DNA from: Flavobacterium sp. MDT1-60
GTDB lineage: Bacteria > Bacteroidota > Bacteroidia > Flavobacteriales > Flavobacteriaceae
DNA: 64,000 bases
Direction of reading: 5' to 3'
Assembly: GCF_014844035.1 (NCBI RefSeq)
Contig: NZ_CP062159.1
Span: 5,146,001-5,210,000 of the forward strand
The position numbers were made by a program, and so were the translations under genes. Position 1 is the first letter of the stretch. Each line of letters starts with the position of its first letter. Shown here in pieces: positions 31,500 to 41,239 of the stretch. The notes under the pieces are model-generated. The model was not told the DNA's origin. It was given only the letters and a program-made list of their open reading frames with translations, and ran no database searches.

Positions 31500-33038
31500 T
31501 TATTGTATTTCGTAAATTACCGGAGCAGTACGTGGCAATAAATAGCTACCAGCTCCAACAAGTTTAGTTTTAATTTCAGAAATAGTAACCTGATCTCCTC
31601 TTCCAGCTTTAGAAAGAACTGATTTACATTGTGCATTTAATCTGTTACCGTTAACAACAACTGTAGGTTGCCCGGCAATTTTTAAGTTAAATCCAACAAC
31701 ATCCAAACCAACTTCAAAATCAAAATCAAGTAATTTAGCACCAATAGTAGCAATCTCTAAGTTAGATTTAGGTCCTTTAACAACACCCATTTCACCTCTA
31801 ATTGTACCTGTTGGCCCAGGAATACCTTTAATTCTGAATGATTTCTTATCTGTAACTTTGTCACCGTTTGGTAAAGTTCCTGTAACTGAAATTGTAGTTT
31901 CAGTACCTGAACCCGGGCTCATGTTATATTTACCAGGTTTTCCAGCAGAAGCCAGACCTGGAGCACTTGCAACAATTTTGTTAGCATCAACACCAGCGAA
32001 TGAAACAGAGATTGGGTTAACCACACCTCTATAAACAACATTCATTTTATCAGCAGAAATAGTAGCTGAATTAGGTTTTGGTACTACAACATAAGTTCCT
32101 TTAAATTTCAAAGGAATGTTTTTTCCATCCTCTAAGAACGTAAATTGTCCATTGATATCCTGTTCTCCAACACCACCAGCAGTTAATGAAATAACAGCCT
32201 GTCCGTTAACGATTTTTCCAGGACCCTGGAATGAAGTTGGCTTAGTGTTTTCATCATAACGACCTAAAACTACCTTACCTGTAACTTTCTCACCTTGGAA
32301 ATAAGCATTTTTATCTAAAACAACGATTGCCTGATAATTACTGTAAGAAGCAGCAGCAACCGCAGCTTTTCCTAAAGCAGCACTATAAACATCAGATTCT
32401 GCTTTTTGAACGTCATTCTGCCAAGCCGAAAGTTTAGCTAATGAAGCAACTGCAGGAAAACCTTTAAAGTGGTATGCTAAATACTTATCTTTTAAACCTT
32501 CTTTGTTTTTTACATCAGAAACATCAAATTTCTTTTCAACCTCAGCTAAAATTGCAGCATATTTTTTGTCTGCTAAAGCAGCTCTCATATCTGCTTTGTA
32601 TTTTTCAATCTTAGAGATGATTTCATTTCCTTTAGGAGTATATCCTTCACCAGTAAACCAGTTGTCAATATTATCACCTTTGTCCATAGACTCGTAAGGT
32701 AATTTTCCTGTTTCTTTATCAGATTCGAAACCTTTTAAAACATCACCTTTTAATGAACCGATGTATGCATAAAATTCTTTAGAAGTTGTTTCAACTTTAT
32801 GAGCTGTAACTGCAGCAATAGCAAATTCTCCTTTTGCCTCAGCCGCTTTTTGGTCTAACGACATCAATAATCCAGCATTTGATTGTTCTGAAGATGTGTT
32901 AGCGCTTTCAAATTTTTCATTCATTAATCCAAAAGCAGATAACACTTCTTTGGACATATTCATTGCTAACATTGCGATGAAAACCAGATACATCAGGTTA
33001 ATCATCTTCTGTCTAGGGGTTAATTTTCCTCCTGCCAT
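31500..33038 (-). CDS. gldM: Gliding motility / T9SS motor protein GldM
   Basis: A 512-residue protein. The N-terminus MAGGKLTPRQKMINLMYLVF runs into the single membrane helix (about 12-32). A helical region follows, then three or four Ig-like beta domains up to the C-terminus, as in GldM/PorM. Dimers of GldM cross the periplasm and, with the GldL ring in the inner membrane, form the proton-driven motor of T9SS and gliding. It starts 52 bases after gldL. Confidence 0.97.
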   Translation of the reverse strand: MAGGKLTPRQKMINLMYLVFIAMLAMNMSKEVLSAFGLMNEKFESANTSSEQSNAGLLMSLDQKAAEAKGEFAIAAVTAHKVETTSKEFYAYIGSLKGDVLKGFESDKETGKLPYESMDKGDNIDNWFTGEGYTPKGNEIISKIEKYKADMRAALADKKYAAILAEVEKKFDVSDVKNKEGLKDKYLAYHFKGFPAVASLAKLSAWQNDVQKAESDVYSAALGKAAVAAASYSNYQAIVVLDKNAYFQGEKVTGKVVLGRYDENTKPTSFQGPGKIVNGQAVISLTAGGVGEQDINGQFTFLEDGKNIPLKFKGTYVVVPKPNSATISADKMNVVYRGVVNPISVSFAGVDANKIVASAPGLASAGKPGKYNMSPGSGTETTISVTGTLPNGDKVTDKKSFRIKGIPGPTGTIRGEMGVVKGPKSNLEIATIGAKLLDFDFEVGLDVVGFNLKIAGQPTVVVNGNRLNAQCKSVLSKAGRGDQVTISEIKTKLVGAGSYLLPRTAPVIYEIQ

Positions 33039-33090
33039 TTTTTTCTAATTAGTTCTTATTAATAAATTTAATATAATAGTTAAAAACTAA

Positions 33091-33738
33091 TTATCCTTTG
33101 TTACTCATTGCAGAAAGCATACCACCATAAACACTGTTTAAAGAAGCAATGTTTGCAGTCATTGATTGCATTTGTTCTTTTAATTTAGAAGCATTGTCAG
33201 CGATTTCGCTATTTGCTTGTGCATTCCTTGAAGCACTTTCTAATTGTACTTTGTATAAGCTATTTAAAGATTCCATTTGTGCAGCTGCCATAGACATTTC
33301 TTCAGCATATTTCTTTTGTCCTGCAATAGAATCTACCGTTGGAGAAATTGCTTTTGCAGCTCCTTCGAAATTTTTGATGCTGTTTCCTAAGCTTGACATT
33401 AATTCACCGTCAATTTTAGCTTCTTTCAACATTGCATCTAATTTTTGAGACAACAATCCTTGGGCGTCAGTTGGAGTCTCTACTTTGTCAGATTTTTTTC
33501 TAGCCTCGCCATTCGCTAATTCAGGGTAAACAAGAGTCCAGTCTAATTCTTCATCTACTGGTTCGAAAGCAGAAAGAGCAAAGATTAACGCCTCAGTTAC
33601 TAATCCAACAGAAAGCATTAACGTTCCTGTTAATGGTCCGATTTCAAAGTGAGTAATTTTGAATAATGCTCCAATGATTACTACTGCCGCTCCCATACCA
33701 TAAGCGAAATTCATTGCTTTTTTACTTAATAATGCCAT
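33091..33738 (-). CDS. gldL: Gliding motility / T9SS motor protein GldL
   Basis: A 215-residue inner-membrane protein with two hydrophobic helices (about 9-27 and 35-55) joined by KITHFEIGPL, and a cytoplasmic helical tail rich in Ala/Ser/Met. The glutamate in the second helix (VGLVTEALIF) matches the residue thought to couple proton flow in this motor. Five GldL surround two GldM (known structure). It lies between gldK and gldM. Confidence 0.97.
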   Translation of the reverse strand: MALLSKKAMNFAYGMGAAVVIIGALFKITHFEIGPLTGTLMLSVGLVTEALIFALSAFEPVDEELDWTLVYPELANGEARKKSDKVETPTDAQGLLSQKLDAMLKEAKIDGELMSSLGNSIKNFEGAAKAISPTVDSIAGQKKYAEEMSMAAAQMESLNSLYKVQLESASRNAQANSEIADNASKLKEQMQSMTANIASLNSVYGGMLSAMSNKG

Positions 33739-33799
33739 AATACTTTTTTTTAGGTTTTAATAAAATAGATTTGATTTGGTTATTGAATTTAATTATAAT

Positions 33800-35200
33800 T
33801 TACTTTTTCTTTTTTCCGCCAGTTACCTGAGTTCCCATGTAATCTTGTACAGTTCTGAAACCAATGTAACTTCTTGCAGAGTCAGCATATTCGTGATCAC
33901 GTGTACTTACTTGTAGGAAATAAGCAACGTCTTTCCAGGATCCACCACGAACCACTTTTCTTTGATTGTTTCCGTCGATAACGTTTGGATTCATCGTTGA
34001 AACATATTCATATGCATTTGGATTATAAGCAGAGTCAGTCCATTCTGAAACGTTTCCTGCCATATTATACAATCCGTAACCATTTACATCATAAGATTTA
34101 GCTTCTACTGTATATAATGCCTCATCAGCAGCATAATCTCCTCTGCTTGGTTTGAAGTTTGCTAAGAAACATCCTCTGTCACTCTTAGTGTAAGGACCTC
34201 CCCAAGGGTAAGTTGCAGATTCCAGACCTCCTCTTGCAGCATACTCCCATTCTGCCTCTGTAGGTAATCTGAAAGCATTTACTAAATCACGTCCTTTTTT
34301 CTTAGATTTAATATAACTATTTTTATTTAAAGTTCTCCATGCACAGAAAGCTTTAGCCTGTTTCCAGGTAACACCAACTACAGGATAATCTCCATAAGCT
34401 TTGTGCCAGAAATAATCATTATGCATTGGCTCATTATAAGAATAAGCGAAATCTTTAATCCAAACTGTTGTATCAGGATAAATTCCGATTTGTTCTGTTT
34501 TAACGAAGTCTTTTCTTTTTCCAACTTTAGCTTTAGCAGCAGCCTGAATATCCATCCATGAATAACGGAATTTCAATTTATTCACATCAATTGTTCTTAA
34601 ACCATTATATGATTCTTCAATTGGCAAATACATAGAATCCATTACTTCAGTATAATACTCATCCGGATAAGCTTTAGTATCTTTAATTAACTTAACTTTT
34701 TTGTTTAATTTTCTACCAGCATATGGATCATCTTTCGTTCCTACACTGTAGTAATTATCATACATATATTTATCGTATGCCGTCATTTTATCCGGTTCAG
34801 AATCATTAAATGCATAATCAGCAATACTACCTGCCTTTTTACCTTTACCGTCACCAGCAGCTTTCTGTCCTGTTTCATCAGCTAAAATAGCCAAACGAAC
34901 TCTCATTGTAGAGTCTTTTACCCACTCCACAAACTGACGATACTCGCTATTTGTGATCTCAGTTTCATCCATATAAAATGAACGAACTGTTACCGTTTTA
35001 GTTGGAGCGTCTTCTACATTAGCTAAATCAGCATCTGATTTACCCATGATAAAGGATCCACCTGGAACTAATGTCATTCCATAAGGTTTCTCAGGATGCC
35101 ATTTCCCTCCTGTAACACCAACTAACTCACCCTTGTCACCTGACTTACCACAGCCGATTACTAGTGTTAATATTGCTGCAAATGCAAAAAACTTCTTCAT
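33800..35200 (-). CDS. gldK: Gliding motility / T9SS lipoprotein GldK
   Basis: A 466-residue protein with a lipoprotein signal ending IGCGKS (Cys at residue 17). The body has the formylglycine-generating-enzyme/sulfatase-modifying fold: GGSFIMGKSD, DETEITNSEYRQF, VVGVTWKQAKAFCAW, RLPTEAEWEYAARGG, NMAGNVSEWT and RGGSWKDVAYFLQVSTRD. In GldK this fold is structural; the protein anchors the T9SS ring to the outer membrane with GldN. First gene of gldKLMN. The 263-base gap to the arginase-fold gene holds a possible -7 element (TATTTTTG, 35304-35297). Confidence 0.95.
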   Translation of the reverse strand: MKKFFAFAAILTLVIGCGKSGDKGELVGVTGGKWHPEKPYGMTLVPGGSFIMGKSDADLANVEDAPTKTVTVRSFYMDETEITNSEYRQFVEWVKDSTMRVRLAILADETGQKAAGDGKGKKAGSIADYAFNDSEPDKMTAYDKYMYDNYYSVGTKDDPYAGRKLNKKVKLIKDTKAYPDEYYTEVMDSMYLPIEESYNGLRTIDVNKLKFRYSWMDIQAAAKAKVGKRKDFVKTEQIGIYPDTTVWIKDFAYSYNEPMHNDYFWHKAYGDYPVVGVTWKQAKAFCAWRTLNKNSYIKSKKKGRDLVNAFRLPTEAEWEYAARGGLESATYPWGGPYTKSDRGCFLANFKPSRGDYAADEALYTVEAKSYDVNGYGLYNMAGNVSEWTDSAYNPNAYEYVSTMNPNVIDGNNQRKVVRGGSWKDVAYFLQVSTRDHEYADSARSYIGFRTVQDYMGTQVTGGKKKK

Positions 35201-35463
35201 ATAAATTTGGGATTATCTATTCATTATTATAAGTCCGTAAACGTATTTATTATTTATCTAAAAAACAATACTAGTTGCGAAATTTATTTTACCGTTCAAA
35301 AATAATGTTAAATAAAATAAAAAAAAAATATTTCATCGATAAACTAGCGTAAAAAATCGACGTAAAACGTTAAATTTTATATTATATATTTATTTTCCTA
35401 CTAAATTATCTTAAATTATTTTTAATAATTCTAAAGAATTAAGATTTTTATTAAAATTATGTT

Positions 35464-36615
35464 TTATAAAGCATTTTTTCTTTGTGCTTTCCACCATCTT
35501 TCCGGCAATTCTTGGTTACAAGCACACAAATATTCTTCATAAGAACACGGTAATAACGTATTTCTTTTCAATTTATTGTTCCCATTTGATACAAACGGAA
35601 TTTCGATCCACCAACGTTCTGTCTTATCACTTTTGTAAAAAATAAGTTCTTCATCTTCCAGCGGCACAATGTATTTCAGATAGTTAGTTCTGCTGCCAAA
35701 TGGATATTCTTTAGAACGATAATGATATCCTTCAATAAAATACCAAATAATTTGGGCGATCATTGCCGACTCATATACGGTACTATTGTGATTAAAGATT
35801 CCAAATGATGAAACTTTATCACTAATTCCGGCATATCTTGAAAGCGAACAAATCTCTTTTCCATTGAAACCATTAGGCTCAAAAGAAATATTGTTACCTG
35901 AATCTGAAGATTTTACCGAATTCAAATCAATAGTAACCAAATCAGCATCCCTAAAAACGGGTTCTGCCAAAGCAATATTATTTGAAATTTCACCTAAACG
36001 ATAAGCATCAAAGAACAACTTTTCAATCAAATCAATTTCTTCCTGTGAGTTATAGTAGGTTTGATATCCTATATTACAATAGTTAAACAGGTTATTTGGT
36101 TCATCTATAATGATTTTCGTCAGATACGAATTGGCCGAAACCGTTTCATTTTCCTTACCAAAATCAAATCGATTATCTACAGCAACCATATTTACCATTT
36201 GCTCTAAATCATCATACGCACGATACAAAGCATAGGTTAAATCTTGCGAACCTCCAACGACTATAGGAATTACTTTATTCTTAATTAAAGCAGCAGTTAC
36301 TTTTTTTAACGCAAAATAAGTATCTTCTACAGAATCTCCCGCAAGGATATCACCCAAATCAGCAATAGATGCATCCCAGTTGCCAGGAAACATACTATAC
36401 AACTTTTTCCTAACTGCATTCAGGTTAACTTCATTAACCATGTTAATATTTCTTCGATCTTCTAAAACACCTACTATAGCTATGTTTACCTTGCTAATAT
36501 CAGGAAATTGATCCTGAGTATGCAAAACAATTTTGCTACCCAATTCTTGTGAAGACAACGAACTAATGAATTGTAAAATTCCGTCGTTAACTGGTTCTAG
36601 AAAATCAAATTCCAT
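35464..36615 (-). CDS. Arginase-fold protein lacking metal ligands
   Basis: A 383-residue protein of the arginase/formiminoglutamase fold. The three metal-ligand blocks are present but altered. GGDHS becomes GGSQD (residues 121-125, His to Gln). DAHxD becomes DNRFD (147-151, His to Arg, both Asp kept). The usual DxD reads DLN (230-232, second Asp to Asn). Three of six manganese ligands are therefore lost, so urea- or formamide-releasing activity is unlikely and a structural or regulatory role is more likely (inference). It begins three bases after topA and lies just upstream of gldK, so it is probably cotranscribed with topA. Confidence 0.8.
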   Translation of the reverse strand: MEFDFLEPVNDGILQFISSLSSQELGSKIVLHTQDQFPDISKVNIAIVGVLEDRRNINMVNEVNLNAVRKKLYSMFPGNWDASIADLGDILAGDSVEDTYFALKKVTAALIKNKVIPIVVGGSQDLTYALYRAYDDLEQMVNMVAVDNRFDFGKENETVSANSYLTKIIIDEPNNLFNYCNIGYQTYYNSQEEIDLIEKLFFDAYRLGEISNNIALAEPVFRDADLVTIDLNSVKSSDSGNNISFEPNGFNGKEICSLSRYAGISDKVSSFGIFNHNSTVYESAMIAQIIWYFIEGYHYRSKEYPFGSRTNYLKYIVPLEDEELIFYKSDKTERWWIEIPFVSNGNNKLKRNTLLPCSYEEYLCACNQELPERWWKAQRKNAL

Positions 36616-36618
36616 TTA

Positions 36619-39135
36619 TTATTTCTTTTTAGCAGCTGTTTTTTTAGCTGGAGCTTTCTTTGCTGTTGTAGCCTTTTTTGCTGGTGTTTTTTTAGCTGGT
36701 GTCTTTTTCGCAATCATTTCCTGAACTTCGGCCAATGTTAATTTCGTTGCATCAACATCTTTACTTAGTTCAATTTTGATTTTGCCTTTTGTAATAACCG
36801 AGCGACCCCAACGTGCTTTTTCAACCAGAATTCCTTCGTCTTCCCAATTGTGAAGAACTTTATCAATGTTTTTCTGTAATTTATCTTCAATTAATTCCTC
36901 AACATCACCCTGTGATAAATTATCAAAATTATATTTCTTACTTACATTCACAAAAAGGCCATTCCATTTGATGAACGGACCAAAACGTCCCACGCCTTTT
37001 TGAACTGCTTCACCTTTGTAAACTGCAATTGGCGCATCAGCAAGTGCTTTTTCGTCAATTAATTCCTGAGCTCTTTCTTTTGTAACCGCTAATGGATCTT
37101 CTCCTCTTGGCAGCGAAATAAAAACACTTCCATGACGCACATAAGGTCCATAACGTCCATTACTTACTTCAACTTCTTCTCCTTTATATTCACCTAAGTT
37201 TTTAGGCAATAAAAATAAATTTAAAGCTTCCTCTAAAGTAATATTTCCAATATTTTGATCTGCCATTAAACTGGCAAACTTTTTATCTTCATCATCCGCT
37301 TCTCCAATTTGAGCCATCGGGCCAAATTTTCCTAAACGAACAGATACTTGTCTTCCATCTGTATCTTTACCCAGAATTCTTTCACCACTTTCTCTTTCTG
37401 CATTTGCCTCAACATCTTTAACATTTGGATGAAACTTATCGTAGAATTCCTGCATCATGGTTGCCCAGTCAATATTTCCTTCGGCAATTTCATCAAAATC
37501 CTGTTCAACTTTTGCGGTGAAATTATAGTCCAGAATGTTACCAAAGTTTTTCACTAAGAAATCAGTAACAATTGTTCCGATATCCGTAGGAACTAATTTT
37601 CCTTTATCAGAACCTGTATTTTCTTTCAGCAACTTCTCTCCTACTTTATCAGCCTGCAAAGTAAGTTGTGTATAATTACGTTCCTGACCTTCGAGTGTTC
37701 CTTTTTCAACATAATTTCTGTTGATAATAGTCGAAATAGTTGGTGCATACGTAGACGGACGACCAATTCCTAATTCTTCTAATTTTTTCACCAAAGAAGC
37801 CTCTGTATAACGTGCCGGTGGTCTTGAATATCGTTCTGTAGCTGTAATATAGTTGTTAACCAGTTTTTCGTTTACTTTTAACGCTGGCAACATTCCTTCT
37901 TGCTCTTCCTCGTCATCATCATGTCCTTCAAGGTACACTTTAAGGAAACCTTCAAAAAGTAAAACTTCTCCTGAAGCTGTAAAAATTTCACCGTGATTAT
38001 TCGCTTCAATTTTTACGTTTGTTCTTTCTAATTGTGCATCGCTCATTTGAGATGCCAATGTTCTTTTCCAGATCAAATCATACAAACGAGCCTGATCACG
38101 ATCAATGTTTACCGTATGACGTGACATATCTGTCGGACGAATTGCTTCGTGCGCTTCTTGTGCTCCTTTGCTTTTGTTAGCGAAAGTTCGGGGTTTTGAA
38201 AATTCTTTTCCGTATGATTTTATGATTTCAGCTTCAGCAGCATCCATTGCATCTTTAGAAAGATTCACACTATCCGTTCTCATATAAGTAATAAGTCCGG
38301 CTTCGTATAAACGCTGTGCTAATTGCATAGTGATTCCTACTGGCAAATACAATTTTCTCGCAGCTTCCTGTTGAAGCGTTGAAGTTGTAAATGGTGCTGT
38401 TGGAGATTTTTTGGTAGGTTTAGTTTCTAAATCTGCTACCTTATATTTTGATCCGATGTTTTGTTTTAAGAAATCTTCGGCTTCTTTTTTAGTATTGAAG
38501 TTTTTTGGCAATTTAGCTTTGAAAGCTTTTCCCGCTTCATTCACAAATTCTGCTACAATTGAATAACTTGCAACCGCATTAAAATTCTGAATCTCACGTT
38601 CTCTTTCCACAATCAAACGAACAGAAACAGACTGTACACGTCCTGCAGAAAGTCCTCCTTTAATTTTTCTCCATAAAACCGGCGACAATTCGTAACCTAC
38701 TAAACGGTCTAAAACACGTCGTGCCTGTTGAGCGTTTACTAGATTATAATCAATTTCTCTTGGATTTTCGATTGCTTTAAGAATCGCTGATTTGGTAATT
38801 TCGTGAAAAACAATTCTTTTGGTCTTTTTACTATCTAGTTTTAATTCTTCCGCCAAGTGCCATGAAATAGCTTCTCCTTCGCGGTCCTCATCACTTGCTA
38901 ACCAAACCATTTCGGCATTTTTAGATAGTGTTTTTAGTTTACTTACTAAGGCTTTTTTATCAGGAGAAACTTCATATTTAGGTTTAAATCCATTTTCTAC
39001 ATCTACCCCTATTTCCTTTGATGGTAAGTCGGCTATGTGGCCATAACTAGACTCGACCTGAAAATCACTCCCTAGAAATTTCTCTATCGTTTTCGCCTTT
39101 GCAGGTGATTCCACTATTACTAAATTCTTTGCCAT
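36619..39135 (-). CDS. topA: DNA topoisomerase I
   Basis: About 838 residues from the ATG at 39135. An N-terminal Toprim domain (LVIVESPAKAKTIEKFLG, then ASDEDREGEAIS) is followed by the central type IA domains with the active-site tyrosine in YMRTDSVNLS (near residue 285) and C-terminal TopA repeats (GRYGPYVRHG, GRFGPFIKW). The last 30 residues are a Lys/Ala/Pro-rich tail (AKKTPAKK type), a common DNA-binding extension in Bacteroidota. It relaxes negative supercoils. The longer frame from 39156 would start inside the promoter, so MAKNL is chosen. The arginase-fold gene follows after three bases. Confidence 0.95.
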   Translation of the reverse strand: MAKNLVIVESPAKAKTIEKFLGSDFQVESSYGHIADLPSKEIGVDVENGFKPKYEVSPDKKALVSKLKTLSKNAEMVWLASDEDREGEAISWHLAEELKLDSKKTKRIVFHEITKSAILKAIENPREIDYNLVNAQQARRVLDRLVGYELSPVLWRKIKGGLSAGRVQSVSVRLIVEREREIQNFNAVASYSIVAEFVNEAGKAFKAKLPKNFNTKKEAEDFLKQNIGSKYKVADLETKPTKKSPTAPFTTSTLQQEAARKLYLPVGITMQLAQRLYEAGLITYMRTDSVNLSKDAMDAAEAEIIKSYGKEFSKPRTFANKSKGAQEAHEAIRPTDMSRHTVNIDRDQARLYDLIWKRTLASQMSDAQLERTNVKIEANNHGEIFTASGEVLLFEGFLKVYLEGHDDDEEEQEGMLPALKVNEKLVNNYITATERYSRPPARYTEASLVKKLEELGIGRPSTYAPTISTIINRNYVEKGTLEGQERNYTQLTLQADKVGEKLLKENTGSDKGKLVPTDIGTIVTDFLVKNFGNILDYNFTAKVEQDFDEIAEGNIDWATMMQEFYDKFHPNVKDVEANAERESGERILGKDTDGRQVSVRLGKFGPMAQIGEADDEDKKFASLMADQNIGNITLEEALNLFLLPKNLGEYKGEEVEVSNGRYGPYVRHGSVFISLPRGEDPLAVTKERAQELIDEKALADAPIAVYKGEAVQKGVGRFGPFIKWNGLFVNVSKKYNFDNLSQGDVEELIEDKLQKNIDKVLHNWEDEGILVEKARWGRSVITKGKIKIELSKDVDATKLTLAEVQEMIAKKTPAKKTPAKKATTAKKAPAKKTAAKKK

Positions 39136-39153
39136 TGATCTATTTTTCTGCAA

Positions 39154-39161
39154 CAAAAGTA
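39154..39161 (-). promoter_or_regulatory. -7 element of topA
   Basis: On the minus strand TACTTTTG, 18 bases before the ATG at 39135. It overlaps the alternative start at 39156 and so excludes it. Confidence 0.5.
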
Positions 39162-39370
39162 GAAGTTTTTTTTAAATATCAACCTTGATAATGCATTTTT
39201 GAGTTATTTTGATATTATGTTTCTAAAAATTGCAGATTTATCTGTATTCTCACCTATTATATATATAGGTATAATTTTAAATCGATTATGTATCAAGAAT
39301 GTGCTTTTCCTTAAAATTTTAGATTGTAGACTTTAGATTTTAGATTATTTGATCTACGTACATTTTCGTG

Positions 39371-39614
39371 CGGTAAATTTAACCGCAAAGGTCGCAAGGG
39401 TTTACGCAAAGATCGCCACATAAAGCTTTGCGAACTTAATGGAGCCAATTGCAAACACAAACAAAAAAATACTTTACGTGCTTTGCGGTAAATTTAACCG
39501 CAAAGCAAGCAGGGGTTTACGCAAAGGTCGCCACATAAAGCCTTGCGAACTTAATGGAGTCAATTGCAAACACAAACAAAAAAATACTTTGCGTGCTTTG
39601 CGGTAAAATTAACG
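39371..39614. repeat. 115-bp tandem repeat, just over two copies
   Basis: Unit starts CGGTAAATTTAACCGCAAAG at 39371 and again at 39486, with a third start at 39601 broken off after about 14 bases. The two full copies differ at only a few sites. Each unit holds a small palindrome (GCGGTAAATTTAACCGC). It fills most of the 0.55-kb gap between topA and miaB; the rest of the gap (39162-39370) shows nothing else. Confidence 0.95.
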
Positions 39615-39660
39615 CTACAACATGGGAGTTGGCAAAATCTAAAATTTCTTTTCTGCCATC

Positions 39661-39692
39661 TTGTCACATTTATACCTTTTGCGTTATCTTTG
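39661..39692 (+). promoter_or_regulatory. Promoter of miaB
   Basis: TTG (39661-39663), 21 bases, then TATCTTTG (39685-39692). Both parts of the Bacteroidota promoter are present, 18 bases before the ATG. Confidence 0.65.
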
Positions 39693-39709
39693 CACTTTGA
39701 AATTATACA

Positions 39710-41155
39710 ATGGAAAAGATTATTGAAGAAAGCAAACAGGGCGAAAGTCTTGTTTTAGAAAATAAACCTGAGAATACTAAAAAACTTTTTATAGAAAGTT
39801 ACGGTTGTGCGATGAATTTTTCGGACAGTGAGGTCGTAGCTTCCATTTTATCGATAAACGGATACAATACTACACAAACCCTTGAAGAAGCCGATTTGGT
39901 TTTGGTTAACACCTGCTCGATTCGGGATAAAGCAGAGCAAACTATTCGTAAGCGTCTGGAAAAATATAATGCGGTGAAACGTATTAACCCGAAAATGAAA
40001 GTTGGCGTTTTGGGCTGTATGGCCGAGCGTTTGAAAAGTCAGTTTCTGGAGGAAGAAAAAATAGTCGATCTTGTTGTTGGACCTGATGCTTACAAAGATT
40101 TGCCGAATTTATTGGCAGAAGTTGAAGAAGGTCGCGACGCCATCAATGTAATTTTATCGAAAGAGGAAACCTACGGAGATATTTCGCCGGTTCGTTTAAT
40201 GAGCAACGGAATTACCGCTTTGGTTTCGATTACACGTGGTTGCGATAATATGTGTACGTTTTGCGTTGTGCCTTTTACACGTGGTCGCGAGCGCAGCCGT
40301 GAACCACAAAGCATTATGTCTGAAATTCAGGATTTATGGGATAAAGGCTTTAAAGAAATTACACTTTTGGGACAAAACGTTGACAGTTACCTTTGGTATG
40401 GCGGTGGCTTGAAAAAGGATTTTGTAAATGCTTCTGAAATGCAAAAAGCAACGGCTGTTGATTTCGATCAATTATTGGAAATGGTTGCCGTTGGTTTTCC
40501 TAAAATGAGAATTCGATTCTCAACTTCTAATCCGCAGGATATGCACGAAAGTGTTTTGCATGTTATTGCGAAATATCCTAATATCTGTAAACACATTCAC
40601 TTGCCGGTTCAGTCTGGAAGCAACCGAATTTTAAAAGAAATGAATCGCCTGCACACTCGTGAAGAATACATGACTTTGATTGATAAAATCAGAACTATTA
40701 TTCCGAATGCTTCGATTTCGCAAGATATGATTGCCGGTTTCCCAACTGAAACCGAAGAAGATCATCAGGATACCATGAGTTTAATGGAATATGTGAAATA
40801 TAATTTCGGTTATATGTATTCGTATTCTGAACGCCCGGGAACTTTGGCTGGAAGAAAAATGGAAGATGATGTTCCGGAAGAAACCAAAGCCAGAAGATTA
40901 CAGGAAATTGTCGATTTACAACAAAAACATGCCTGGTTTAGAAGTGAAGAATACGTAGGGCAGGTTGTAGAGGTTTTAGTTGAAAAGGTTTCAAAAAAAT
41001 CAAAAGAAGAATTCTCAGGAAGAAACTCTCAAAGTATCACGGTTGTTTTTCCAAAAGAAAACTATAAAATTGGAGATTTTGTAAATGTAAAAATTGAAAG
41101 CTGTACTTCAGGCACATTGAAAGGAACGGCTGTTGGTTATTCAGAAATGAACTAA
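39710..41155 (+). CDS. miaB: tRNA-2-methylthio-N6-adenosine synthase MiaB
   Basis: A 481-residue radical-SAM methylthiotransferase. The N-terminal UPF0004 domain starts with YGCAMNFSDSE (Cys 33) and has further cluster cysteines in NTCSIRDKA and GCMAER. The radical-SAM site is CDNMCTFC (about 177-184). A TRAM domain closes the C-terminus. It adds a methylthio group to i6A37 of tRNAs reading UNN codons, using two 4Fe-4S clusters. The promoter and start are clear, and the gene looks complete. Confidence 0.95.
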   Translation: MEKIIEESKQGESLVLENKPENTKKLFIESYGCAMNFSDSEVVASILSINGYNTTQTLEEADLVLVNTCSIRDKAEQTIRKRLEKYNAVKRINPKMKVGVLGCMAERLKSQFLEEEKIVDLVVGPDAYKDLPNLLAEVEEGRDAINVILSKEETYGDISPVRLMSNGITALVSITRGCDNMCTFCVVPFTRGRERSREPQSIMSEIQDLWDKGFKEITLLGQNVDSYLWYGGGLKKDFVNASEMQKATAVDFDQLLEMVAVGFPKMRIRFSTSNPQDMHESVLHVIAKYPNICKHIHLPVQSGSNRILKEMNRLHTREEYMTLIDKIRTIIPNASISQDMIAGFPTETEEDHQDTMSLMEYVKYNFGYMYSYSERPGTLAGRKMEDDVPEETKARRLQEIVDLQQKHAWFRSEEYVGQVVEVLVEKVSKKSKEEFSGRNSQSITVVFPKENYKIGDFVNVKIESCTSGTLKGTAVGYSEMN

Positions 41156-41159
41156 AATT

Positions 41160-41195
41160 GTTTGCCACGAATTTCACTAATTCACACTAATTTTC
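41160..41195. repeat. Left flank repeat of the GxxExxY gene
   Basis: Begins TTTGCCACGAATTTCAC and continues with CACTAATTTT steps. The opposite strand of the same family lies behind the gene at 41624-41657, so gene and flanks form an inverted pair. Related copies are at 51.98-52.36 kb. Confidence 0.8.
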
Positions 41196-41239
41196 TTACT
41201 TTATTTTAATTAATCCATAAGTTTGTATAAAAACTAAAT

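Noticed and set aside
35464..36615. Active formimidoylglutamase call
   Set aside because: Metal ligands are replaced in all three motifs, so the enzymatic name is not supported.
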